A DNA stretch of 25,740 bases from Acidobacteriota bacterium (GTDB taxonomy: Bacteria; Acidobacteriota; Terriglobia; Terriglobales; Acidobacteriaceae): NCBI GenBank assembly GCA_021810735.1, contig JAJZIF010000007.1:1-25740 (forward strand). Reading direction: 5' to 3'. Under the pieces are notes generated by a model. That model saw only the letters and a list, made by a program, of their open reading frames with translations. It did no database searches and was not told the origin of the DNA. The position numbers and the translations under genes were made by a program. The stretch's first letter is position 1, and the number at the start of each line of letters is the position of its first letter. Positions 1 through 8,193 of this stretch are shown here, in pieces.

Positions 1-1696
1 GGGGGGACGGCGCGATGGCGTAGACAACTTCGCCATAGAACTGGCCGAGGTTGTCTGGAATGAGATCGCCGGAGGAGACGAGGTATTTGGGGTTGTGGGT
101 GGAGAGGTCAGGGCTGATGACGCTCCAGCTTTGGCCCGCGTTGGTGGTCTTGAAGATGACCTGGCAGCCGTAGTAGACAGCGTTATGGTTGAAGGGGTCG
201 ATGGCGAGCGGCGCGGTCCAATGACAACGGTATTTAACCTGGTTGGGCGCGGCGTCGAGGGTGTGCAACCAGGGGCTGACGGAGCGGGCAGTCTGTGTGG
301 CGGCGTCCCAGCGGGTGACCTCGTTGCCGTAGCAGGTAGCCCAGACGATATTGGGATTGGCGGGGTCGGGCAGAGCGAAGCCGGATTCGCAGCCGCCCAT
401 ACCGCGGTTGTGGCCAGCGTTGGGATCTTCGTCATTGAGCGGGATGCTAGGGAAACGCATGGTGGTGGCATCCTGCATGTCTGTGTAGACCTCGTAAGGG
501 ATCTGGTCATCGACGGCGACGCGGTACATCTGGCCGATGGGCAGAGTGACGTAATGGAAGCCGTGTCCGCCGGTGGTGGTGATGTCGATGCCTTCGTCAA
601 AAGTGATGGCGAAGTGTCTGGAGTTCCTGGGATCCCACCAGATGTCGTGATTGTCGCCGCCCCAAGGTGTGGCCTTGAAGGTGTGGCCGCCATCGCGCGA
701 GATGGAGAGGCTGCTATTGGCGACGAGGATTTCGTCTTCGTCCGTGGGTGAGACAGCGATGGTGCCGTAATAGGGTGCGCGGCCGATGAGGGTACGGTCG
801 TAGCTGGTGCGGTACCAGTTGTTGCCGCCGTCATCGGAGCGCCAGAAGGAGCCCTGTCCGCGGGTCTCAATGAGGGCATAGACGCGGTTGGAGTCAGTGG
901 GGGCGACGGCTACGCTGACTTTGCCGAGCGGGGAGTGGGGCAGTCCGTGGCCGGTGATGCGATGCCAGGTGGCACCGCTGTCGTGTGAGACGTAGATGCC
1001 GCTGCCGGGGCCACCGCTGAACTCGCCCCAAGTGTGGATGACGACCTGCCATGTTCCGGCGAAGAGGGTGCGCGGATTCCGGGGATCGAAGGTGAGGCTG
1101 GAGCAGCCGGTGTTCTCGTCGACAAAGAGGACACGGGTCCAGGTTTTGCCGCCGTCAGTAGAGCGGAAAACGCCGCGCTGCTGCTGCGGGCCGGTAAGAC
1201 GACCTTCCGCACAGACGTAAACGTCGTTGGCATTGCGCGGGTTAATGAGAATCTTTGCAATGCGGCCGGTTTTGGCCAGGCCCATGTGCTGCCAGGTCTT
1301 GCCAGCGTCAGTGGATTTATAGACACCGTTGCCGGGAACGCTCATGTCGCGAATGGGATAAGGGTCGCCGGTGCCGACCCAAACGATGTTGGGGTCGGAG
1401 TGCGCGACGGCGATGGAGCCAATGGCAGCGGCGGATTCGTGATCAAAGATGGGGCGCCAGTGGTTGCCGCCATCGGTGGATTTGAAGACGCCACCGGAGG
1501 CTGCTCCGGCATAGTAGATGCTGGAGTTGCCGGGGATTCCAGCGAAGGCAGAGACACGATTGCCGATGCGAGGCCCTATGAAGCGAAAGTGGAAGCCTGT
1601 GGTCTCTTGTGCGCGTGTTTGCTGGGAGAGTGCCGGAATGGAGGCGAGGAAGAGCGTCAGAGTGCAGGCGGCAAGGGCAGTAAGGGACTTTTTCAT
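1..1696 (-). CDS. Secreted BNR/Asp-box repeat protein (VPS10/sialidase-like fold), N-terminal part
   Basis: The gene runs off the left edge; about 565 codons are visible with no stop. It starts at ATG 1696 (MKKSLTALAACTLTLFLAS...), which gives a classic signal peptide with likely cleavage near ALSQQ (residue about 25), so the product is exported. The body is built of Asp-box (BNR) repeats of the form S-x-D-x-G-x-x-W: KSTDGGNHW near residue 72, KSTDAGKTW near 127, RSTDGGKTW near 178, then VSHDSGATW, RSDDGGNNW and KTTNAGQSW. These repeats form seven-bladed beta-propellers in sialidases, GH74 enzymes and VPS10/sortilin-like proteins. The opening FIGPRIGNRVSA followed by SGGVFKSTDGG is typical of roughly 1000-residue secreted proteins often labelled 'glycosyl hydrolase, BNR repeat', whose substrate is unknown. 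No catalytic assignment is possible here. It is the next gene downstream of the hydroxyproline operon on the same strand, separated by a 185-bp gap with a hairpin and its own possible promoter. Confidence 0.85.
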   Translation of the reverse strand, partial: MKKSLTALAACTLTLFLASIPALSQQTRAQETTGFHFRFIGPRIGNRVSAFAGIPGNSSIYYAGAASGGVFKSTDGGNHWRPIFDHESAAAIGSIAVAHSDPNIVWVGTGDPYPIRDMSVPGNGVYKSTDAGKTWQHMGLAKTGRIAKILINPRNANDVYVCAEGRLTGPQQQRGVFRSTDGGKTWTRVLFVDENTGCSSLTFDPRNPRTLFAGTWQVVIHTWGEFSGGPGSGIYVSHDSGATWHRITGHGLPHSPLGKVSVAVAPTDSNRVYALIETRGQGSFWRSDDGGNNWYRTSYDRTLIGRAPYYGTIAVSPTDEDEILVANSSLSISRDGGHTFKATPWGGDNHDIWWDPRNSRHFAITFDEGIDITTTGGHGFHYVTLPIGQMYRVAVDDQIPYEVYTDMQDATTMRFPSIPLNDEDPNAGHNRGMGGCESGFALPDPANPNIVWATCYGNEVTRWDAATQTARSVSPWLHTLDAAPNQVKYRCHWTAPLAIDPFNHNAVYYGCQVIFKTTNAGQSWSVISPDLSTHNPKYLVSSGDLIPDNLGQFYGEVVYAIAPSP

Positions 1697-1740
1697 GAGA
1701 TTCCCGGAGCAGTTGGATTGTCGTTCCTATGCGTGGGCGA

Positions 1741-1752
1741 ATTGTACACCAA
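1741..1752. promoter_or_regulatory. Weak match to the hydroxyproline-locus operator upstream of the BNR-protein gene
   Basis: The sequence ATTGTACACCAA matches 9 of 12 positions of the palindrome ATTGTAYACAAT found upstream of the hydroxyproline operon and the S9 peptidase (10 if Y is allowed to be C). It lies 45 bp upstream of the BNR-protein start codon, overlapping a TACAAT box on the minus strand that could be a -10 element. The left half-site is perfect and the right half is degraded, so this may be chance. Confidence 0.25.
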
Positions 1753-1839
1753 ATTACATCCAATCTTCAGCAATGAAATGAAGGAATGGCGGGATTCTGG
1801 GGTGCATGGGCGACGATGGCGCCGGGAAGAGGCCGCGTC

Positions 1840-1860
1840 GCCCGGAGGATGAGTCCGGGC
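1840..1860 (-). terminator. Hairpin after the hydroxyproline operon
   Basis: GCCCGGA and TCCGGGC form a perfect 7-bp stem around a 7-nt loop, 22 bp beyond the aldehyde dehydrogenase stop codon in the direction of transcription. No T-run follows on the minus strand, so it is either a Rho-type or stabilising 3' hairpin or a weak terminator. Confidence 0.4.
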
Positions 1861-1881
1861 AAGGGCGGGGGTGAGTGATTT

Positions 1882-3474
1882 TCAGGACGAGACGGCGTCG
1901 CGTGTGAAGGAGCCGTCGACGAGGCGCCAGATGCCAAGGGGATTGGCATCTTTGAGTTCTTCAGGAAGGGCGGCTTGTGGAAAGTCCTGATAGCAGACCG
2001 GGCGCGCGAAGCGGAATATGGCCTGGCTACCGACGGAAGTGAAGCGGCTATCTGAGGTTGCGGGGTAGGGCCCGCCGTGGACCATGGCATGGCAGACTTC
2101 GACGCCGGTGGGAAAGCCGTTGAAGATGATGCGTCCGGCTTTTTGCTGGAGCGAGTCGACAAGATCGGCGAAGGCGGCGAGATCGGCCTCAGTGCCGTGA
2201 AGAGATGCCGTGAGCTGGCCCTCAAGTGCGTGAGCGAGGGCAAGAAGCTGAGCGCGGTCGGCGTAGCGCACCAGAAGTGTGGTGGGGCCGAAGAGTTCGT
2301 GTGCGAGCTCGGGATGCTCGAGGAGGGCTTCGCCGGTGGTTTGCAGGAGAGCGGGAACGGCACGATAGCCGGACTCGTCTGTGATGGGAGCTTCGGCGAG
2401 GATCTGGATGCGGGAGTGCGTTTTGCGCTGGGTAAGGCCGGCGCGGAAGTTGCCGCAGATGCCTTCCGTGAGCATGATGGCGCTGGCGCCCTGACGGGTG
2501 CGGATCTGTAACTCCTGCGCGAATGCATCGCCGTCAGAGTTGGCCGGGAGGAAAACGAGGCCGGGTTTGGTGCAGAACTGTCCGACGCCGAGTGTGAAGG
2601 AATCGAAGAGGCCGGCGGCGATGGCTGCTCCGCGTGAGGCAAGAGCCTGGGGCAGCACGACAAGTGGATTTGTGCTGCTCATTTCAGTGAAGCAGGGGAT
2701 GGGGTCGGGCCGTGCGGCGGCGAGATCCATGAGCGCGCGGCCGGCGCGGAGGGATCCGGTGAAGCCGACAGCTTTGACGGCGGGATGCTGTACGAGGGCG
2801 GCGGCGACTTGCGTGCCGGCATCAAAAAGCAACGCGAAGACGCCGGGCGGCAGGCCGCAGCTGACTGCCGAGCGAACGATGGCGTGGCCGACGAGTTCGC
2901 TGGCGCCGGGATGAGCGGGATGGGCCTTGACGATGACGGGGTTGCCAGCGGCGAGCGCGGAGGCGGTGTCTCCGCCAGCGACAGAGAAAGCGAGTGGGAA
3001 GTTGCTGGCGCCGAAGACGACGACCGGGCCGAGGGGGCGCAGCATGGACCGGATGTCAGAGCGCGGAAGCGGCTTGCGCTCCGGCAGCGCGGGGTCGATG
3101 CGGGCCTGCACCCAGGAGCCTTCTTCGACCATTTGTGCAAAGAGGCGGAGCTGGTTGGCGGTGCGGGCGAGCTCGCCCTGAAGGCGCTTGATGGGCAGGC
3201 CGGATTCCAGATGCGCGCGCGCGACCAGTTCTTCGGAAACGCCTTCCAGGCTGGATGCGATGGTGCGCAGGAAGTGCCCTTTTTGCGCGCCGGGCAGCTT
3301 GCCGTATGTGACGAAAGCCTCGGCGGCGAGATTTGCGGCCTGTCTGACGTCGTCCAGCGCGGCGGAGTGAAAGAGCGGCGTGAGGCGCTCGCCGGTGGCC
3401 GGATTGACGGCCGAGAATGTCTCGCCTGAACCCGGTTGCGGGGCCGAGCCGATGATGGAGAGTCCTTGTAGCAT
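1882..3474 (-). CDS. Alpha-ketoglutarate semialdehyde (2,5-dioxovalerate) dehydrogenase
   Basis: This aldehyde dehydrogenase superfamily enzyme of about 530 residues is the expected NAD(P)+-dependent last step of hydroxyproline breakdown, oxidising 2-oxoglutarate semialdehyde to 2-oxoglutarate. Numbered from the upstream ATG at 3480, the sequence shows VVFGASNFPLAFS (155-167, with the oxyanion Asn160), the cofactor lysine in VIVKAHPAHPG (Lys185), the Rossmann GFTGS (239-243), the general-base Glu266 in FTEMSSTNP, and the nucleophile Cys303 in GQFCTKPG. EMSSTNP and GQFCTKPG are characteristic of the KGSADH branch rather than betaine or phenylacetaldehyde dehydrogenases. Two in-frame ATGs exist, at 3480 and 3474. 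The AGAGGA ribosome site leaves only about 1-2 nt before the first but about 8 nt before the second, so 3474 is preferred. It is the last gene of the operon, about 25 bp after the deaminase gene. Confidence 0.9.
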   Translation of the reverse strand: MLQGLSIIGSAPQPGSGETFSAVNPATGERLTPLFHSAALDDVRQAANLAAEAFVTYGKLPGAQKGHFLRTIASSLEGVSEELVARAHLESGLPIKRLQGELARTANQLRLFAQMVEEGSWVQARIDPALPERKPLPRSDIRSMLRPLGPVVVFGASNFPLAFSVAGGDTASALAAGNPVIVKAHPAHPGASELVGHAIVRSAVSCGLPPGVFALLFDAGTQVAAALVQHPAVKAVGFTGSLRAGRALMDLAAARPDPIPCFTEMSSTNPLVVLPQALASRGAAIAAGLFDSFTLGVGQFCTKPGLVFLPANSDGDAFAQELQIRTRQGASAIMLTEGICGNFRAGLTQRKTHSRIQILAEAPITDESGYRAVPALLQTTGEALLEHPELAHELFGPTTLLVRYADRAQLLALAHALEGQLTASLHGTEADLAAFADLVDSLQQKAGRIIFNGFPTGVEVCHAMVHGGPYPATSDSRFTSVGSQAIFRFARPVCYQDFPQAALPEELKDANPLGIWRLVDGSFTRDAVSS

Positions 3475-3500
3475 GGGCATTTCCTCTTTAGGATGCGGCG

Positions 3501-4397
3501 TCAGGCCTTTCGGGAGGGCCGGTTTGCGAGAGCGTGCTGCACGATGGCGCGGGCCTCTTCGAGTTCGGTGCCTGCGAGTTCGAGACGAGGGCCACGTACA
3601 CGGGCGCTGCCCATGCCGACTTCTTCCTGCACAAATTTGATGAGCTGGATGAATTTTGGCACGGTGTCCATGCGCAGGAGCGGCAGGAACCAGCGGTAAA
3701 GGGCAAAGGCCGCGGTCTTGTCGCCGTGCGAGGCGAGGTTGAAGAGCTCGACGGATTCAGCGGGGAATGCATTGACGAGGCCCGCAACCCAACCCACGGC
3801 GCCGGCATAGATGCCTTCGACGATGGCGTCATCGACGCCGACGAAGATGGAGAGCGTGTCCGTCAGGGCGCGAATGGCGGTGATGCGGCGAACGTCGGTG
3901 CTGGATTCCTTGACGGCGTGAAGGTTCGCGTGTTCGGCGGCGAGTTCGGCGATGTGTCCGGGCAGAAAATCGGTGCCGTAGGAGACAGGATTGTTGTAAA
4001 GCATGCAGGAAAGCGGCGTGGCCTGGAATACCTCGCTGAGATAGGTTTTCATCTCGCGCCAGTCGCCTTTGTAGACATAAGGCGGCAGGACCATGAGCCC
4101 GCTGCAGCCCGCGTCGTGGGCTGCTTTGGCGAGGCTGACGGATTCGTGGGTGGAGAGTGACGAGATTGCGGCGACCACGGGAACACGGCTGCCGACGGTC
4201 TGCACCATGTTGCGGAGAATGGCGAGTTTTTCTTCTGTAGTCAGGGTCGCGGCTTCGCCAAGCGAGCCGAGCATGATAAGGCCGCTACATCCACTGTCGA
4301 CCATCCAGTTGGCGTGTCTGCTCATGAACTCGTGGTCCACGCGCATATGGTTATCGAAGCAGGTGGTCATGGCGGGCATGACGCCTTTCCATTGCAT
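3501..4397 (-). CDS. DapA-family lyase, probable 1-pyrroline-4-hydroxy-2-carboxylate deaminase
   Basis: The 298-residue product belongs to the dihydrodipicolinate synthase / N-acetylneuraminate lyase TIM-barrel family. It carries the carboxylate-binding loop GSLGEAA (44-50, equivalent to GTTGE in DapA), the catalytic tyrosine Tyr134 in LYNNPVSYG, and the Schiff-base lysine Lys163 in HAVKESSTD. The family also includes KDG aldolases and true DapA. The neighbours (epimerase, D-hydroxyproline dehydrogenase, KGSA dehydrogenase) point to the deaminating dehydratase that converts 1-pyrroline-4-hydroxy-2-carboxylate to 2-oxoglutarate semialdehyde plus ammonia (LhpC/HypD type). The start is firm: AAGGAGA lies 7 nt before ATG 4397. 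It sits 28 bp after the oxidoreductase gene and about 25 bp before the dehydrogenase gene, so co-transcription is likely. Confidence 0.85.
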   Translation of the reverse strand: MQWKGVMPAMTTCFDNHMRVDHEFMSRHANWMVDSGCSGLIMLGSLGEAATLTTEEKLAILRNMVQTVGSRVPVVAAISSLSTHESVSLAKAAHDAGCSGLMVLPPYVYKGDWREMKTYLSEVFQATPLSCMLYNNPVSYGTDFLPGHIAELAAEHANLHAVKESSTDVRRITAIRALTDTLSIFVGVDDAIVEGIYAGAVGWVAGLVNAFPAESVELFNLASHGDKTAAFALYRWFLPLLRMDTVPKFIQLIKFVQEEVGMGSARVRGPRLELAGTELEEARAIVQHALANRPSRKA

Positions 4398-4425
4398 GAT
4401 TGGTTCTCCTTATCGAGGGCGAAAT

Positions 4426-5703
4426 TCAATGTTGCGCCGTGGGCTTCTCCGCCTCGGCAAGCGTATCAAAGCGCACCGGCAATATCGGCGGGCGGATGGA
4501 CTCACCGGGCCAGCCATAAAGAAATTCAGTTGCAGCGCCGCATACCCGGCCCTGGCAGGGGCCCATCCCGCAGCGAGTGTGGAGCTTGGCGCTGCGCCAG
4601 GAATCGTGTTGTTGCAGGAGTTCGTGAGCGACATCTTCGCAGCGGCAGACAGTTGTCTGGGGCGCAGGCAGGCGGCGCAATTCGGGGCGCGGAGCGAATG
4701 CGCGCTCCATCGCGGCAGCAAAACCCAGGGCCTTGTTGCGTTTGGCGAAAAGCTTCCGAGCTGGGGAGTTCTGGCCGGTGCTGGCATATCCGGCGATGGA
4801 GCCTTCGATGAGTGACTTGTCGAGTCCGCCTATGCCGGTGATTTCCCCGGCACAGAATACGTTGGGTACGGAGGCCTGCTGCAAGGAGTCGACCGCGACA
4901 AAACCGTTGTGGAGCGAGCAGCCGAGAAGCGCGGGCAACTCCGTGTTGGGAACGAGATGGAAGCCGCAGGCGAGGAAGTCACAGTCGAGCGTGAGACGGC
5001 GCGCTCCGTTGGTGAGCGTGACGGATTCGACCTGGGACTTGCCGTGAGCCGTGACGGGCCACCAGCCGATGCGATAAGGCACAGCGGCAAGCTGCGTGCG
5101 ATATTGCACGGCCTGAGAGATTTTCGAAGGGTATGCAACAATCGATGTTGCAAAATGAGCAAGCTGGCGGGGCGGCGCCTGTTCGCAGACGGCGACGACC
5201 TGGGCCCCATGGCTCTTGAGGAAAGCGGCGACGGCAAGTAGAAGCGGACCACTGCCGGCGAGGACGATACGCTTGCCAGCGACGGGCAGGCCGGACTTGA
5301 CCATCGCCTGCAAGCCGCCCGCACCGGTGACATTGCGCAGAGTCCAACCGGGGAATGGCAGGAAACGCTCGCGGGCACCGGTGGCGAGGATGAGTTTGTT
5401 GTAGCGCAGGATGTGGAGGCCGTCGGGAGCCTCAGCGTGGAGGGTGTTGAAAGCTGGAGCGTCGAAGACGCGGAGGCCGTGGAGGCGCGTGGCCTGGGTT
5501 TGTTGAAGCCGGTTGTGCCATGGTCCAGACGGATGGGACTGCCGAGCGGGGAAGCTGTTGCGCCAGATCTGGCCGCCGAGGGCGGGATTTTCATCGACGA
5601 TGGCGACGCGGGCATGAGGGGCGGCAGCACAGGCGGCCGCGATGCCGGCAGGTCCGCCGCCGATGACGAGGACATCGTAAGTGTACTCGTTACGGTTACG
5701 CAT
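4426..5703 (-). CDS. NAD(P)/FAD-dependent oxidoreductase with BFD-type Fe-S domain; D-hydroxyproline dehydrogenase subunit
   Basis: The 425-residue flavoprotein resembles HcnB, OoxA and LhpE. Residues 10-36 hold the N-terminal FAD Rossmann motif (VLVIGGGPAGIAAACAAA, with an acidic IVDE strand end). A second dinucleotide fold lies near 145-172 (RIVLAGSGPLLLAVAAF). The C-terminal BFD-like segment has Cys353-x-Cys355 and Cys378-x4-Cys383 in a CRCED...RCGMGPCQGR context, which normally binds a 2Fe-2S cluster. In hydroxyproline, cyanide-synthase and octopine-oxidase systems this protein pairs with a DadA-like subunit and a small ferredoxin-like subunit. All three genes are adjacent here. Its start overlaps the 2Fe-2S gene by 8 nt, and GGAGG lies 9 nt upstream of ATG 5703. 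The likely role is electron transfer within the membrane-linked D-hydroxyproline dehydrogenase complex. Confidence 0.88.
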   Translation of the reverse strand: MRNRNEYTYDVLVIGGGPAGIAAACAAAPHARVAIVDENPALGGQIWRNSFPARQSHPSGPWHNRLQQTQATRLHGLRVFDAPAFNTLHAEAPDGLHILRYNKLILATGARERFLPFPGWTLRNVTGAGGLQAMVKSGLPVAGKRIVLAGSGPLLLAVAAFLKSHGAQVVAVCEQAPPRQLAHFATSIVAYPSKISQAVQYRTQLAAVPYRIGWWPVTAHGKSQVESVTLTNGARRLTLDCDFLACGFHLVPNTELPALLGCSLHNGFVAVDSLQQASVPNVFCAGEITGIGGLDKSLIEGSIAGYASTGQNSPARKLFAKRNKALGFAAAMERAFAPRPELRRLPAPQTTVCRCEDVAHELLQQHDSWRSAKLHTRCGMGPCQGRVCGAATEFLYGWPGESIRPPILPVRFDTLAEAEKPTAQH

Positions 5704-5941
5704 GTGTGCTCACCTCCATTCCGGGCACACAGAGGGTCTGGCATGCGAGCCGGTTGGAAATGCGGTCGATGGTGACTCGGCACTCGTAACAGATGCCCAT
5801 GGCACAGAGCGGTCCGCGCGGCTGGCCGGTCACGGAGGTGCGGCATGGTTCGTTCAGAAGAGTGAGCGCGACGGCGACAGTGACGCCGGAGGGAACTTGC
5901 ACCGGAGCGCCGTTGACCGTGATCGTGATGGCGTCAGGCAT
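5696..5941 (-). CDS. Small 2Fe-2S ferredoxin-like subunit of D-hydroxyproline dehydrogenase
   Basis: This 81-residue beta-grasp ferredoxin is of the HcnA/OoxX type. The cluster ligands are Cys46, Cys51, Cys54 and Cys67 in GPLCAMGICYEC...RLAC; an extra Cys71 is present. The N-terminus, with ITITVNGAPVQVPSG, is the usual beta-hairpin. The gene overlaps both neighbours by 8 nt (5934-5941 with the FAD subunit and 5696-5703 with the NAD(P)/FAD subunit). Such overlaps imply translational coupling and fixed stoichiometry of a three-subunit enzyme. GGAG lies 7 nt before the ATG. The family is known from hydrogen cyanide synthase and octopine/nopaline oxidase; here the context assigns it to D-hydroxyproline oxidation. 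Confidence 0.9.
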   Translation of the reverse strand: MPDAITITVNGAPVQVPSGVTVAVALTLLNEPCRTSVTGQPRGPLCAMGICYECRVTIDRISNRLACQTLCVPGMEVSTHA

Positions 5942-7067
5942 GCGCAGTCTCCGTTGTGGGATGAAATGCGCGGGCGGGCAAGTAGGGTTCGACGGGGATT
6001 TCGGACCCCGAGCCGGTGAGGATGTGACGGATCAATTTGCCGGTGGCAAGCGCGGTGGTGATGCCGAGGCCCTCGTGTCCAGTAGCGAGAAAGAGCGTGG
6101 GATCGGCGGGATGTGGTCCGATGAGGGGCAGCTTGTCCGGCGTGGCGGCGCGGAAGCCGGTCCAGGTGCGCAGGACGGAGAGTTTGTCGATGCCAGGCAT
6201 ATAGCGCCGAGTCTGCTGCATCATGCGCTGGAGGATTTGGTGGTCGACAGATTTGTCGTGTGCGTTGTATTGCCGCGATGAGCCAATGAGGACCTGTCCG
6301 GTTTTGCGCGGTTGCACGTTGAAGGCGACTGAATCTGCCGTGCCGGAGCCTGCGCTGCGGACGTAGCCAAGTTCGACGAGTTGATGACGGACGAAGCCGG
6401 GTGCGCGGTCCGTGATGACGAGATGACCTTTGCGCGGGTGGACCGGCAGCCCCGGGGCGAGGGATGGGGCTGCGGCCCCGAGCGCGTTGATGATGCGCGG
6501 TGAGGAGAGTATGTCTCCGTTGGCAAGACAAGCTTTGCCTTCACCGGCCTGCAAGGCAGCCTGGCGGATGAGGGAAGCACCGGAAGAAAGAGCTTGTTGC
6601 AACAAATAATCCGCGGCAACGGGGGGATAGAGGACTGCGTCAGAGGAGACGAGGAGTCCGCCTGCCAGGCCGGGGCGGAGATGCGGTTCTTCATGCAGCA
6701 GGGCATGCGAATCCAGGACGCGAACTGGCAGGCCGCGCGTCACGTAAATGGATTGCTTGCGCGCGACCTCCTGCATTTCGACCTCGTCAGCCGCGACCCA
6801 GATGGTTCCGGGCGTTTCATATTCGGCTGCAGGTGGAAGCTGCGGTGCGAGGACATGCCAGAGCTGCTGGGAGTAATGGGTGAACGCGAGCTGCGCGGGC
6901 GAATCATCCATGACGACGATGTGACCCATGCCGGCGGCGGTTGCTCCTCCGCCGACGACGCCGGGCTCGACCACTGTGACGGACATGCCGGCGTGGGCCA
7001 GTTCCATGGCGCAGGCTGCTCCGACGATACCGGCACCGAGAACAATTGCGTCGCAATTGGAGCTCAT
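5934..7067 (-). CDS. DadA-like FAD-dependent D-hydroxyproline dehydrogenase, catalytic subunit
   Basis: The 377-residue DAO/DadA superfamily flavoprotein opens with the FAD-binding fold AIVLGAGIVGAACAMELAHAGMSVTVVEP (GxGxxG at residues 11-16, terminal acidic residue near 34). Near the C-terminus LRTWTGFRAATPDKLPLIGPHP and ATGHEGLGITTALATGKLI are typical of amine-oxidising members such as DadA, HcnC and LhpB. In the pathway it oxidises cis-4-hydroxy-D-proline to 1-pyrroline-4-hydroxy-2-carboxylate and passes electrons to the 2Fe-2S and NAD(P)/FAD subunits encoded directly after it. Its ATG overlaps the stop codon of the epimerase gene in an ATGA junction (7064-7067), and its own end overlaps the ferredoxin gene by 8 nt. 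The substrate assignment rests on the neighbours; D-proline is a plausible second substrate. Confidence 0.88.
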   Translation of the reverse strand: MSSNCDAIVLGAGIVGAACAMELAHAGMSVTVVEPGVVGGGATAAGMGHIVVMDDSPAQLAFTHYSQQLWHVLAPQLPPAAEYETPGTIWVAADEVEMQEVARKQSIYVTRGLPVRVLDSHALLHEEPHLRPGLAGGLLVSSDAVLYPPVAADYLLQQALSSGASLIRQAALQAGEGKACLANGDILSSPRIINALGAAAPSLAPGLPVHPRKGHLVITDRAPGFVRHQLVELGYVRSAGSGTADSVAFNVQPRKTGQVLIGSSRQYNAHDKSVDHQILQRMMQQTRRYMPGIDKLSVLRTWTGFRAATPDKLPLIGPHPADPTLFLATGHEGLGITTALATGKLIRHILTGSGSEIPVEPYLPARAFHPTTETAHA

Positions 7068-8011
7068 GTGCGGATTCCGGCGACGAATGGATCGGTGGAG
7101 TCGAGGATGAGTGTGGTTTCGGCCGTGATGTATGCGTTGCCGGTGATGCTGGGATAGACGCCGTCGTCACGGACCTCGATGCAGCCTTGAAAGATGCTGC
7201 CGAGAATGCCTTCCTGGCGCCAGAGCTCGCCGGGACTGAGTTTGCCGTCGGCGTAGAGGCATGCCATTTTGGCAGAGGTGCCGGTGCCGCAGGGTGACCG
7301 GTCATAGGCTTTGCCGGGGCAGAGTACAAAGTTGCGGCTGTCGGCCTGAGGGCTGACTGGTGGAGCGAAGATTTCGATGTGATCGATGATCTTGCCGTCG
7401 TCTCCGCAGATGCCCTGCGATTCAAGGGCCTGACGGATGGCCCAGGTGAATTCGGTGAGGCTCTCGACATGCTGGAGGTCGAGTTGCTGGTTGTGGTGGT
7501 CGACAAGATAGAACCAATTGCCGCCCCAGGCGATGTCACCAGTGACGATGCCGTATCCGGGAACCTCGATGGGAACGTGCTGTGCGGCGCGGTAGCTGCG
7601 GACATTTGTGACAGTGACCGCGCCGCTGGGGTGGAGGGTGGTTTTGACGGCGCCGACAGGGGTGTCGATCCAGTGCTCGCCTGGCTGAATTTTGCCGAGC
7701 CAGGCAAGGGTGGCGACGACGCCGATGGTTCCGTGGCCGCACATACCGAGATAGCCGACGTTGTTGAAGAAGATGACGCCGATGTCGCAGCGGGGATCCT
7801 GGGGCTCGCAGAGCATGCCGCCCACGATGACATCGGAGCCGCGCGGCTCATTGACGACGGCGGAGCGGAAGTCGTCGAACTGAGTACGGAGGCGGTCAAG
7901 CCTTTCGGCGAGAGATCCATCGCCCAATTCCGGAGCGCCAGCGATGACGAGCCGCGTGGGTTCGCCAGCGGTGTGCGAATCGATGGCCTGAATACGATGC
8001 AGAACGGACAT
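7064..8011 (-). CDS. lhpA: 4-hydroxyproline 2-epimerase (proline racemase family)
   Basis: The 315-residue enzyme interconverts trans-4-hydroxy-L-proline and cis-4-hydroxy-D-proline, the entry step of the pathway. Numbered from ATG 8011, both catalytic cysteines are present: Cys91 in GMCGHGTIGV and Cys241 in DRSPCGTGTSAKMA. This separates it from trans-3-hydroxy-L-proline dehydratases, in which one cysteine is replaced. The N-terminal IDSHTAGEPTR and the DRSPCGTG substrate loop are standard for the family. An in-frame TTG at 8017 would add two residues. The only purine-rich stretch, GGGG, is 12 nt from the ATG but 6 nt from the TTG, so the exact start is uncertain; ATG is used here. It is the first gene of the operon, and the promoter region with a GntR-type palindrome lies 33 bp upstream. 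Confidence 0.92.
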   Translation of the reverse strand: MSVLHRIQAIDSHTAGEPTRLVIAGAPELGDGSLAERLDRLRTQFDDFRSAVVNEPRGSDVIVGGMLCEPQDPRCDIGVIFFNNVGYLGMCGHGTIGVVATLAWLGKIQPGEHWIDTPVGAVKTTLHPSGAVTVTNVRSYRAAQHVPIEVPGYGIVTGDIAWGGNWFYLVDHHNQQLDLQHVESLTEFTWAIRQALESQGICGDDGKIIDHIEIFAPPVSPQADSRNFVLCPGKAYDRSPCGTGTSAKMACLYADGKLSPGELWRQEGILGSIFQGCIEVRDDGVYPSITGNAYITAETTLILDSTDPFVAGIRT

Positions 8012-8043
8012 TAGCAAGCTTGGCCCCGAATTATGTCTACCAC

Positions 8044-8055
8044 ATTGGATACATT
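8044..8055. promoter_or_regulatory. Putative GntR/FCD operator for the hydroxyproline operon
   Basis: ATTGGATACATT matches 10 of 12 positions of the palindrome ATTGTATACAAT, a form commonly bound by FCD-type GntR regulators. It lies 33 bp upstream of the epimerase ATG in the 182-bp divergent region shared with the regulator gene. The same motif occurs twice upstream of the S9 peptidase gene. Confidence 0.5.
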
Positions 8056-8193
8056 CTTGTCTTTAGATTATCAGTTCATCGTGGAACTGTTAAGACGGGG
8101 GCATGAGGTGGATGTTTCCGGTGCGGAGTCCGGACAGGAGCGAATATACTTCACAGCGGCAACCATAGTACATACACTTAGGTTGATAACAAT

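Noticed and set aside
1034..1852. Plus-strand frame of 272 codons opposite the BNR-repeat protein
   Set aside because: Shadow; the minus strand shows a signal peptide and repeated Asp-boxes.
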